Below the pieces are notes generated by a model, which was not told the origin of the DNA, did not search any database, and was given only the letters and a program-made list of their open reading frames with translations. Of a stretch of DNA of 6,727 bases, positions 1 to 5,582 are shown piece after piece (positions within the stretch are counted from its first letter, which is position 1; every line of letters begins with the position of its first letter). Made by a program: the position numbers and the translations under genes. The stretch spans positions 1 through 6,727 of the forward strand of contig JAHWKS010000312.1 in assembly GCA_019347795.1 (NCBI GenBank), written 5' to 3'. Origin of the DNA: Planctomycetota bacterium. GTDB lineage: Bacteria > Planctomycetota > Planctomycetia > Pirellulales > Pirellulaceae.

Positions 1-887
1 ATCGCGCCAAAGATGCGGCCGACGATGCGAGCCACCGTCGTCTTTCCCGTGCCGGGGTTGCCGGTGAAGACCATGTGCAGGCTGACATTGGTCTTGGGCA
101 GCCCCGCCTTCTCCCGCTCCTGTTGCACCTTGAGGAAGTTCGTCATCGTGCGGACTTCGTGCTTGATGGTCTCCAGGCCGACCAGGCCGTCCAGTTCCTC
201 AAGCGCGGCGGCGAGACGCTCCTCGCGGGTCGGCTCGGCGGCTTCCGCTTTCTGCGACGACGGTTCGATGCGAATCTGTGAGCGGACTTCGCCAGCGTCG
301 CGCTGCGTCTTCCTCACCGCCTGCGGGCGGGCCTGGCTGGCCTGCTCGTGCTGTCCCGGCTCATCCAGCGGCAGGCGGTGCAGGCAGCGGTGCATCTCCT
401 CCTGAATCATCTGCACGCGGCCGGACTCGGTGGAGGTCGTCTCGCCGTCGGCCTTGGCCACGAGATTCGCCAGCCGCATGATGACCGTCTCCAGCTCGGC
501 GACCCGGCCGCGCAGGAGGTCGATTTCCTCAAACGGGCGCACGAGGCTGTGCCAGCGGAGGTTGCCCGCCTCCTTCATGATCTGCCGCAGCGCCTCCTTG
601 AGCTGCTCCCCCTGAAGCTGCTTCCGCCAGACATGCTCGAAGAGCATTTCGGCCAGCACCCGCTCCTGTTTGCTCCACCGCCGATCGGCGGCCACGACGG
701 AGACGTAGATCTTGATGAGCAGCCCCTTGTGGAGGTCGTCCATCACGTGGAGGTAATCGCCCGGCGGGTCGCCGAGAATCTCCGGCCGCTGCTCGATAAG
801 CTGCCGCGCGCTGGAGACGTACAGCTCGCGGCAATCCTCAATCGCCTTTTGAAACTCCACCGCCACATTGACGAACTCGCCGGCCAT
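1..887 (-). CDS. TerB-like domain + AAA+ ATPase (CbbX/SpoVK/EccA-type), 3' truncated by window edge
   Basis: This frame is open from an ATG at 887 to the left edge and gives 295 complete residues, so the C-terminal half is missing. The last ~65 residues match the start of a CbbX/SpoVK/EccA-type AAA+ module: an LDGLVGL...IKHEV segment (about 232-245), then LHMVFTGNPGTGKTTVAR with the Walker A motif GNPGTGKT at 276-283. Walker B, sensor and arginine-finger motifs would lie beyond the edge. The first ~175 residues are helical and resemble a TerB-like fold: two related stretches, VVAADRRWSKQE (about 64-75) and LVAKADGETTSTES (about 142-155), the second with the alanine/Asp-Gly signature. Residues ~176-225 are a polar linker. 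The start is supported by GGAGGA six bases upstream. Such ATPases remodel protein complexes; the substrate here is unknown. It lies 75 nt downstream of the membrane-protein gene, same strand. A TAGAAT hexamer at 923-918 (minus strand) could be a -10 box but has no good -35. The AAA+ call is strong; the TerB call is moderate. Confidence 0.87.
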   Translation of the reverse strand, partial: MAGEFVNVAVEFQKAIEDCRELYVSSARQLIEQRPEILGDPPGDYLHVMDDLHKGLLIKIYVSVVAADRRWSKQERVLAEMLFEHVWRKQLQGEQLKEALRQIMKEAGNLRWHSLVRPFEEIDLLRGRVAELETVIMRLANLVAKADGETTSTESGRVQMIQEEMHRCLHRLPLDEPGQHEQASQARPQAVRKTQRDAGEVRSQIRIEPSSQKAEAAEPTREERLAAALEELDGLVGLETIKHEVRTMTNFLKVQQEREKAGLPKTNVSLHMVFTGNPGTGKTTVARIVGRIFGA

Positions 888-893
888 GCTGGC

Positions 894-899
894 TCCTCC
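894..899 (-). promoter_or_regulatory. Shine-Dalgarno site of the AAA+ gene
   Basis: The minus strand reads GGAGGA here, six bases before the ATG at 887. This is a strong match to the anti-Shine-Dalgarno complement and fixes the start of the ATPase gene. Confidence 0.7.
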
Positions 900-962
900 G
901 GATTTTCGGATGCGCGCATTCTAATGCAGATTGGCGGCGGACGTAGAGAAGCGATAGAAAGA

Positions 963-1379
963 TCAGTCGCCAGGATGTGTGCCATCCGACACGACGGCGC
1001 CTCTCCCCCAATCACGGCCGTATTCGCTCCGCTTCCGGTCCTTCCAATCCCAGTACAGGAAGAGTTGCGGCAGCCAGCCGATGATGAAGATTGCCGCGAC
1101 CAACACGCCGAAGCACCCAACGGCCAAACCCGCCACGGACGTCAGCGCCAACAGCAGTAGCATGAGGACGTCGGCGACCGCCATTCGTCGCTCGAAACGC
1201 ATGAAGAACAGGAGGTAGTTCGCGCTGCCGGCGATCAGGAGCGGCGCCGTCATGAGCGCGAGCGCGACGACGAGGAGGCCAACACCATCAACAACGCGGG
1301 CGACTCCGCAGAGCAACGCAATGGCGGCGGTGAACCAAAGCAATCCCCTCAGATGGAACTGAGCAGGAATGTCCTTCAT
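963..1379 (-). CDS. small multi-pass inner-membrane protein, unknown function
   Basis: 138 residues. I do not recognise a named family. The protein opens with a short polar segment followed by F-H-L-R-G-L-L-W (residues 8-15), resembling the 'F-S-L-R-T-L-L-W' opening seen in many planctomycete membrane proteins. Hydrophobic stretches at about 12-30, 33-59, 68-86 and 87-110 predict three or four membrane helices. A charged loop (RFERR, 61-65) sits in the middle, and the tail is hydrophilic (DWKDRKRSEY onward) and presumably cytosolic by the positive-inside rule. The ATG lies 10 nt after the DUF1080 stop, with no strong ribosome-binding site (a GAGG sits 14 nt upstream), so translation may depend on coupling to the gene before it. 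The AAA+ gene follows on the same strand. The hydrophobicity pattern and operon-like position make this a probable real gene; antisense frames here show no such pattern. Confidence 0.75.
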   Translation of the reverse strand: MKDIPAQFHLRGLLWFTAAIALLCGVARVVDGVGLLVVALALMTAPLLIAGSANYLLFFMRFERRMAVADVLMLLLLALTSVAGLAVGCFGVLVAAIFIIGWLPQLFLYWDWKDRKRSEYGRDWGRGAVVSDGTHPGD

Positions 1380-1389
1380 TTGCCGTCAC

Positions 1390-2736
1390 TCATCCTCTGC
1401 GTTCCTCCGCGAACTCCGCGGTTGCATGGGAAACCCGCGGGGCCTCCTCCAGCGGGGCGATCCAGATGTTGCGGAAGCGGACGGGGGCGCCGTGGTTTTG
1501 CAGGAGGATCGGCAGCGGCTCGGCGGATTCGGGGCGACCGTTGCCGGTCTTCGTGGGGAGCCTCTGGGCGCTGTGGATCGGCACGCCGTTGTGCAACACG
1601 GTAATGCGGGCGTCGGCAACCTTCTCGCCGCGATCGTTCCACCAGGCGGGATAGAAGAAGATGTCGTACGTCTGCCACGAGAGCGGCGGCAGGCACATGT
1701 TTACGTCGGGGGGCGTCTGGCGGTACAGGCCGCCGCACTGGTTGGCGGCGCCTTCCAGTCCGAAGGAGTCGAGGATCTGCACCTCGTACCGCCGCTGCAC
1801 GTACACGCCGCTGTTGGCGCGCCCCTGGCCAGCGGCGTACGGCATGAACGGGAGGCGGAACTCCAGATGAAGCTGGAAAGCGCCGACCGGGTCCTCCGTC
1901 TCGGCCCCTTCCAACAGCAGCCCGTCGTCGGTCATCTTGGCGCCTGTCTGGAAGTGATCGAGGCCGCTTCCGTTAAACAACACCTTTGCTCCCGGCGGCG
2001 GCGCGGCCCCCAGCGTGGGACTGACGCGGCGGCGCTTGACCAGGTTTCCAAGCCGCCTCCCTTGCGCGTCGTAAGTTGCGGCGCCGCCGGGAGCAATCAC
2101 GACATGGCGGTCGTCGCCGCTCAGTGTCAGCACGCCCGCCTCCAGAGCCCCGGACAACTCGCGGCGGGGCGTCCCATCCCAACCGGCGCCGGGAAGGCCG
2201 CCCAGGTAGAGCACCCCGTCGAAGTTCCCATCCCCCCGAGCGATCACTTGCACCCCGACCTCCCGGCCGTAGCCCCACGGTCCGAGAAAGCCGCCATACT
2301 CGCCTTGATAGGCGAAGTCGATTCCCGCATCGGCGCGGTCGGTGAACGCCGTCTTCGGATCCGCTTTCCGCGGCTGCTCTTCCTTCCGCGGCTGTTTTCG
2401 CGGCTCCTCTTTCTTCTTTGGCGGCTCCTGTTTCCGCGGCTTCGCGTCCTGCTGCGGCTCTTCCTTCTCCGGCTGTTTTTGCGGCTGCTCTTTCTTCTGA
2501 GACTCTTCTTTCCCCGGTTTCTCATCCTGCGGCTGATCTTCCGTTTTCGGCGGCTCTTCCTTTTGCGGCTCTTCCTTTTGCGGCTCTTCCTTCTCCGGCT
2601 GTTTTGGCGATTGCTCTTTCTCTTGCGGCTGGTCTTCCTCCGCCGTTGTCTCGTCCTTCGGCGGGTTCTGAGCGGCCATCGCCGGCGATCCCACTAACGC
2701 AAGACTCATCAACAACACCAGCGCCGCACGATGCAT
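1390..2736 (-). CDS. secreted DUF1080 / 3-keto-disaccharide hydrolase-domain protein with Lys-Glu-Pro-Gln linker
   Basis: 448 residues. Residues 1-22 form a Sec signal peptide (hydrophobic core LVLLMSLALVG, likely cleavage after AMA), so the protein is exported. Residues ~24-128 are a low-complexity linker of Lys, Glu, Pro and Gln. Residues ~134-235 (QGEYGGF..., GDGNFDGVLYLGGLPGAGWDG) resemble a segment often found ahead of DUF1080 in planctomycetes. Residues ~248-430 are the DUF1080 domain (PF06439, a concanavalin-like fold): KVLFNG, FQLHLEFRLPF, GRANSGVYVQ, YEVQILDSFG, CGGLY, NMCLPPLSWQTYDI, ITVLHNGVPIH and HGAPVRFRNIWIAPL. Members are linked to sugar binding or 3-keto-disaccharide cleavage, but the substrate here cannot be read from sequence. 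GGGAG lies eight bases before the ATG. The last ~12 codons come from a short repeat (separate entry). It is probably the first gene of a leftward operon and diverges from the DUF1501 gene. Family and export calls are strong; enzymatic activity is inferred. Confidence 0.93.
   Translation of the reverse strand: MHRAALVLLMSLALVGSPAMAAQNPPKDETTAEEDQPQEKEQSPKQPEKEEPQKEEPQKEEPPKTEDQPQDEKPGKEESQKKEQPQKQPEKEEPQQDAKPRKQEPPKKKEEPRKQPRKEEQPRKADPKTAFTDRADAGIDFAYQGEYGGFLGPWGYGREVGVQVIARGDGNFDGVLYLGGLPGAGWDGTPRRELSGALEAGVLTLSGDDRHVVIAPGGAATYDAQGRRLGNLVKRRRVSPTLGAAPPPGAKVLFNGSGLDHFQTGAKMTDDGLLLEGAETEDPVGAFQLHLEFRLPFMPYAAGQGRANSGVYVQRRYEVQILDSFGLEGAANQCGGLYRQTPPDVNMCLPPLSWQTYDIFFYPAWWNDRGEKVADARITVLHNGVPIHSAQRLPTKTGNGRPESAEPLPILLQNHGAPVRFRNIWIAPLEEAPRVSHATAEFAEERRG
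1395..1423. repeat. three imperfect CTCYGCG units at the 3' end of the DUF1080 gene
   Basis: The plus strand carries CTCTGCGTT, CTCCGCGAA and CTCCGCGGTT, starting at 1395, 1405 and 1414, a 9-10 nt period. The pattern resembles a short dispersed repeat seen in intergenic regions of many environmental bacteria (CTCTGCG/CTCCGCG strings, recalled rather than searched). Here it encodes the end of the DUF1080 protein, after the conserved domain has finished. Confidence 0.45.
2353..2667 (-). repeat. low-complexity K/E/P/Q coding tract with 15-bp tandem units
   Basis: The tract encodes residues ~24-128 of the DUF1080 protein. It is clearest at 2551-2595, where the 15-nt unit CGGCTCTTCCTTTTG (plus strand) occurs twice perfectly and a third time with two changes, giving a Pro-Gln-Lys-Glu-Glu pentad. 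Looser copies fill the rest, including a second block near 2456-2500. It probably forms an extended, charged spacer between the exported N-terminus and the folded domain. Such tracts can vary in length by replication slippage, but this single copy cannot show that. Confidence 0.75.
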
Positions 2737-2744
2737 ATTTGAAT

Positions 2745-2749
2745 CTCCC
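2745..2749 (-). promoter_or_regulatory. Shine-Dalgarno site of the DUF1080 gene
   Basis: The minus strand reads GGGAG, eight bases before the ATG at 2736, which supports that start together with the signal peptide. Confidence 0.55.
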
Positions 2750-2778
2750 GAAAGCTGTGACTTGGGCGAGACATGTGG

Positions 2779-2787
2779 TTTTTAACA
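2779..2787 (-). promoter_or_regulatory. weak candidate extended -10 for the leftward (DUF1080) operon
   Basis: The minus strand reads TGTTAAAAA. TAAAAA matches four of six positions of the sigma70 -10 box and has TGn directly upstream, as in extended -10 promoters. There is no recognisable -35 at 16-18 bp. Transcription would start near 2772, leaving a leader of about 36 nt. It is placed plausibly but the match is weak. Confidence 0.22.
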
Positions 2788-2795
2788 TCGTGCTT

Positions 2796-2812
2796 CAAAG
2801 CGACTGGCTTTG
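2796..2812. repeat. 6-bp inverted repeat in the divergent promoter region
   Basis: CAAAGC, a 5-nt spacer, then GCTTTG form a perfect 6-bp dyad. It lies just upstream of the weak leftward -10 and about 18 nt before the rightward -35-like box, where an operator could affect both directions. A dyad this short also occurs by chance. Confidence 0.25.
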
Positions 2813-2829
2813 CAACCGGCGGCGTTTGG

Positions 2830-2858
2830 TGGACATCGCCCGCCGAGCATGGCAGAAT
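2830..2858 (+). promoter_or_regulatory. candidate sigma70-type promoter for the rightward genes
   Basis: TGGACA (five of six matches to TTGACA) is followed after exactly 17 bp by CAGAAT (four of six matches to TATAAT), with TGG just before it, giving the extended -10 form TGn. Transcription would start near 2865 and leave a leader of about 58 nt before the DUF1501 ATG. This is the best promoter-like match in the divergent region. Planctomycete promoter consensus is not well known to me, so this stays tentative. Confidence 0.38.
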
Positions 2859-2908
2859 GGCGGCGTTGTTTCGGTGACGGCGACTCTCCGAGTCTCCCGC
2901 GTCCGGCA

Positions 2909-2915
2909 GAAGGGA
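2909..2915 (+). promoter_or_regulatory. Shine-Dalgarno-like site that favours the 2923 start of DUF1501
   Basis: GAAGGGA ends about seven bases before the ATG at 2923. The alternative in-frame ATG at 2938, which would put Met directly before L-S-R-R-D-L-L, has no such site, so 2923 is preferred. Confidence 0.45.
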
Positions 2916-2922
2916 TCCGGTC

Positions 2923-4317
2923 ATGCATCCGCGCGCCATGCTCTCGCGCCGCGACCTGTTGCGCGTCGGCGGCGGAGGATTGTTCGGTGTAACGCTCCCG
3001 CGCTTGCTGTGCGCGGAGGAGTCGTCGCTTTCGGGAACGGCCAAGGCCCGGTCGTGCATCTTCATCGTCATCAGCGGCGGCTTAAGCCACATCGACACGC
3101 TCGACCCCAAGCCCGAGGCGCCCGAAGAAATCCGCGGTCCGTATCGCGCCGCGCCCACCGCGGCGCCGGGGATGTGGCTGACCGACTCGCTGCCGAAGCT
3201 GGCCGCGCAGGCGCCGCGGTACTGCCTGGTGCGCTCGATGAGCCAGACGGAAGTCCCGCACGTCTCGGCAGCCCACATGATGCTCACGGGCCAATCGGAC
3301 GGGACGCGGGCCGACGATACGCCGTTTCTCGGCTCGCTCGTCTCCAGGCTGCGGCCGGCGGATGCGAATCTCCCGTCGCACGTCTGGCTGCATAACATGA
3401 AGACGGGGACCAACAAGATCCCGCGCTACGACAGCGGCTTGAGCAAGGTCGGCTACGAGCACGCCGCGATGCGGGTCGGCCATGAATTGAACAACGCCGC
3501 GGCGCCCGGTTTTCGCGTACACGAGTTCGATCCCGCCGACGGCCTGGACGCCGATCGCGTCGGGCGGCGGATGGAGCTGCTCGATACGCTGGCGGCCCGG
3601 CAGGTCGCCTTCGCCGGCGGAGAGCCGGGGGCGCGGTTCCTTCGCTTTCAGCAAAAGGCCCGGGAACTGGTGGCGGGACCCGACGCCCGGCAGGCGTTTG
3701 ACCTCACCCGCGAAAGCGATAAGGTGCGGGACCGTTACGGCCGCAGCCCGCTCGGCCAGTACCTGCTGATGTCGCGGCGGCTGATTGAGGCGGGGGTGCG
3801 AATCGTCACCGTCACCGGATGGCCGGGGATGCCCGAAGGCGAAAACACGCCGCAAGTCACGCAGGTGTGGGACATGCACGACGATCGCTACAAGGGGGAC
3901 GACAGCATGTTCGGCGGCGGCCCCTTCGGCTTCGCGTGGTCGCTGCCGCGATTGGATCAGGGACTGGCGGCGCTGCTGGAGGACATGTCCGACCGCGGCC
4001 TCTTGGAGGAGACGCTGGTGGTGGTCGCCACCGAGTTCGGCCGCACGCCCAAGTTCGAAGGCCGCGGCAAGGGGCGGGGGCACTGGCCCCACTGCTTCAC
4101 GGTCCTGCTGGCCGGCGGCGGCGTGCGGGGCGGAATGGTCTACGGCGCCTCCGACAAGCACGGCGCCTACGTGGCCGAAGGTCGGCCGCTGCGGTTCGAG
4201 GACTTCGGCGCGACGGTGCTCGACGCGCTGGGCATCCCGCCGGAGACGCGCTACGGGCCGGATGAGTTCTCCTTCCGCGCCAGCCACGGCGAGCCGCTCG
4301 TGGAGGTGTTCGGCTAA
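2923..4317 (+). CDS. DUF1501 family protein with Tat signal
   Basis: 464 residues, a normal length for the family. The N-terminus has a twin-arginine motif (S-R-R-D-L-L, residues 8-13) followed by a Gly/Leu hydrophobic stretch to about 30, so Tat export of a folded, possibly cofactor-bearing protein is expected. DUF1501 (PF07394, related to the alkaline phosphatase/sulfatase superfamily) covers nearly all the rest: IFIVISGGLSHIDTLDPKP (46-64), SQTEVPHVSAAHMMLTG (107-123), DKVRDRYGRSPLGQYLLMSRR (266-286), VTVTGW (295-300), VWDMHDD (315-321), VVVATEFGRTPKFEG (366-380), GHWPHCFTVLLAGGG (386-400) and YGASDKHGAY (407-416). The conserved Asp and His residues suggest a metal site. Biochemical function is unknown; a sulfatase- or phosphatase-like activity is only inference. 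DUF1501 genes in planctomycetes often sit beside cytochrome-c-domain DUF1549/DUF1553 genes; none is adjacent here. The TAA stop overlaps the left arm of the 28-bp inverted repeat. An ATG at 2938 is a possible alternative start. Confidence 0.94.
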   Translation: MHPRAMLSRRDLLRVGGGGLFGVTLPRLLCAEESSLSGTAKARSCIFIVISGGLSHIDTLDPKPEAPEEIRGPYRAAPTAAPGMWLTDSLPKLAAQAPRYCLVRSMSQTEVPHVSAAHMMLTGQSDGTRADDTPFLGSLVSRLRPADANLPSHVWLHNMKTGTNKIPRYDSGLSKVGYEHAAMRVGHELNNAAAPGFRVHEFDPADGLDADRVGRRMELLDTLAARQVAFAGGEPGARFLRFQQKARELVAGPDARQAFDLTRESDKVRDRYGRSPLGQYLLMSRRLIEAGVRIVTVTGWPGMPEGENTPQVTQVWDMHDDRYKGDDSMFGGGPFGFAWSLPRLDQGLAALLEDMSDRGLLEETLVVVATEFGRTPKFEGRGKGRGHWPHCFTVLLAGGGVRGGMVYGASDKHGAYVAEGRPLRFEDFGATVLDALGIPPETRYGPDEFSFRASHGEPLVEVFG

Positions 4318-4383
4318 AGTAGCAGGCACACTCCGGGCGCCGTCGTACTGAAAGAACGGCGCCCGGAGTGTGCCTGCTACTTT
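4316..4383. repeat. perfect 28-bp inverted repeat with 12-nt loop
   Basis: The left arm (4316-4343) begins AAAGTAGCAGGCACACTCCG and the right arm (4356-4383) is its exact reverse complement over all 28 positions. The loop, 4344-4355, is CGTACTGAAAGA. The RNA would form a very stable, GC-rich hairpin on either strand. It starts inside the DUF1501 TAA stop and ends two bases before the first ATG (4386) of the amidohydrolase frame. Only three T residues follow the stem, so it is not a typical intrinsic terminator. The perfect arms and lack of coding role suggest a REP- or MITE-like palindromic unit, a transcript-stabilising or attenuating hairpin, or both. The AGTAGCAGGCACACTCC string looks like one I associate with dispersed planctomycete repeats, which I could not verify. 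Confidence 0.93.
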
Positions 4384-4400
4384 GTATGGAATCTCAATCG

Positions 4401-5573
4401 ATGCAGATTACCGGAAGACGTTACGAGACCGCCGCGCCCGTGATCGTGGAAACGGCGGGCGGCGTGGTGAAGCAGGTTCGCCCGCTGCCGGCCGATGCGG
4501 CGGCGGGACCGTTGCCGTGGATCGCGCCGGGCTTTGTCGATCTGCAGGTCAACGGCTACGGCGGCCAGGAATTCACCGACCCGAAGCTGACGGTCGAGCG
4601 CGTCGAAAAGATTTCGCTCGGAATGGACTCCTGCGGAGTGACGAAATACTGCCCCACGGCGACGACGCAAAGCTTTGAGGTGCTCGAACATTCGCTGCGA
4701 ACGATCTGGCAAGCGTGCGAATCTCGAAGTTCAGTCGCCGCCCGCGTGGCGGGGATTCACCTGGAGGGGCCGTACATCTCTTGCGAAGATGGTCCGCGAG
4801 GGGCCCATCCGCGGGAGCATTGCCGGCCGCCCGACTGGGATGAGTTCCAGCGATTGCAGGAGGCGGCCGGCGGCTCGATCCGGATTCTCACGCTCTCTCC
4901 GGAGTACGACGGGGCCGCGGCGTTCATTTCCCGCGTGGTGGAGAGCGGGGTGATCGTCGCCATCGGCCACACCGGGGCCACGCCCGAGCAGATTCGCGCG
5001 GCGGTGGACGCCGGGGCCGCGATGAGCACGCACCTGGGGAACGGCGCCCACGGACAGATTCGCCGCCACCCGAACTACATCTGGTCGCAGTTGGCGGACG
5101 ATCGACTGACGGCGAGCCTGATCGTCGATGGACATCATCTGCCTCCGGAGGTGGTCAAGGTGTTCGTCCGCGCCCTGCCTTGCGACCGCCGCGTGCTGGT
5201 GAGCGACATCACCGGCATGGGCGGGATGCCGCCGGGCCGTTACGACACGAGCCTCGGCGCGGTGGAGGTGCTGGACGACGGCCGGCTGGTGGTGGCCGGA
5301 CAGCGGCAGTACCTGGCCGGCGCCGCGCTGCCGATCGGCGTGGGCGTGGCGAATGTGATGCGATTCGCCGGCGTCGATCTGCCGACGGCCGTCCGCATGG
5401 CGAGCATCGGGCCCGCGGGGATCGTCGAGACGTGCTCCGGCGGATTCACGCCCGGCTCGCCGCCCGACTTCGTGCTGTTCGACATCGAACGCGATGACGC
5501 CGGACTGCCCGTCGCGCTTTATGTGCGACAGACCATCCTCAACGGCGAAACCGTCTTTGACGGGTATGAATAG
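4401..5573 (+). CDS. NagA-like amidohydrolase (N-acetylglucosamine-6-phosphate deacetylase family)
   Basis: 390 residues from the ATG at 4401; the frame also has an ATG at 4386 (five residues more) and a GTG inside the hairpin at 4368. The 4401 start fits the usual family beginning (MQITGRRYET) and has a weak GGA about ten bases upstream; 4386 has none. Family marks in order: APGFVDLQVNGYGG (42-55), where Q and N take the place of the His-x-His of many amidohydrolases, as in E. coli NagA; GIHLEGPYIS (118-127) with likely metal ligand E122; AIGHTGAT with H190; STHLGNGAH with H211; VDGHHLPPEV with H245/H246; and LVSDITGMGG with likely catalytic D269. NagA removes the acetyl group from GlcNAc-6-phosphate in the cytoplasm during amino-sugar and peptidoglycan recycling. 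This subgroup (HLGNG...RRHPN...DGHHLPP) diverges from E. coli NagA, so the substrate could differ. There is no signal peptide. It lies 9 nt before the peptidase gene, probably in one transcript. Confidence 0.88.
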   Translation: MQITGRRYETAAPVIVETAGGVVKQVRPLPADAAAGPLPWIAPGFVDLQVNGYGGQEFTDPKLTVERVEKISLGMDSCGVTKYCPTATTQSFEVLEHSLRTIWQACESRSSVAARVAGIHLEGPYISCEDGPRGAHPREHCRPPDWDEFQRLQEAAGGSIRILTLSPEYDGAAAFISRVVESGVIVAIGHTGATPEQIRAAVDAGAAMSTHLGNGAHGQIRRHPNYIWSQLADDRLTASLIVDGHHLPPEVVKVFVRALPCDRRVLVSDITGMGGMPPGRYDTSLGAVEVLDDGRLVVAGQRQYLAGAALPIGVGVANVMRFAGVDLPTAVRMASIGPAGIVETCSGGFTPGSPPDFVLFDIERDDAGLPVALYVRQTILNGETVFDGYE

Positions 5574-5582
5574 TAGCGTCTT

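Noticed and set aside
910..919. ATGCGCGCAT palindrome between the membrane and AAA+ genes
   Set aside because: A 10-bp self-complementary string rich in GC is expected by chance here, and nothing nearby supports an operator.
348..1160. 270-codon plus-strand open frame
   Set aside because: It is antisense to the AAA+ gene and the membrane-protein gene and runs across their intergenic gap. It has no recognisable domain, whereas the opposite strand has Walker A and membrane helices.
2541..2600. CRISPR-like repeats
   Set aside because: The units are 15 nt, contiguous without spacers, and encode an in-frame pentapeptide within the DUF1080 linker.
1369..2697. 442-codon plus-strand open frame with a Leu/Phe/Arg-rich end
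   Set aside because: It is the antisense of the DUF1080 gene. The Leu/Phe/Arg repeats are just the reverse of the Lys/Glu/Pro/Gln linker codons.
3082..4329. 415-codon minus-strand open frame
   Set aside because: It is fully antisense to DUF1501, whose conserved motifs span the same bases. Long antisense frames are expected at this GC content.
4368..4385. GTG at 4368 as the amidohydrolase start
   Set aside because: It lies inside the right arm of the perfect hairpin and would add residues encoded by the repeat. The family alignment begins at MQITG.
4316..4390. Classical Rho-independent terminator
   Set aside because: The stem is strong but only three T residues follow it. The stem is far longer than usual and the next gene begins directly after it.
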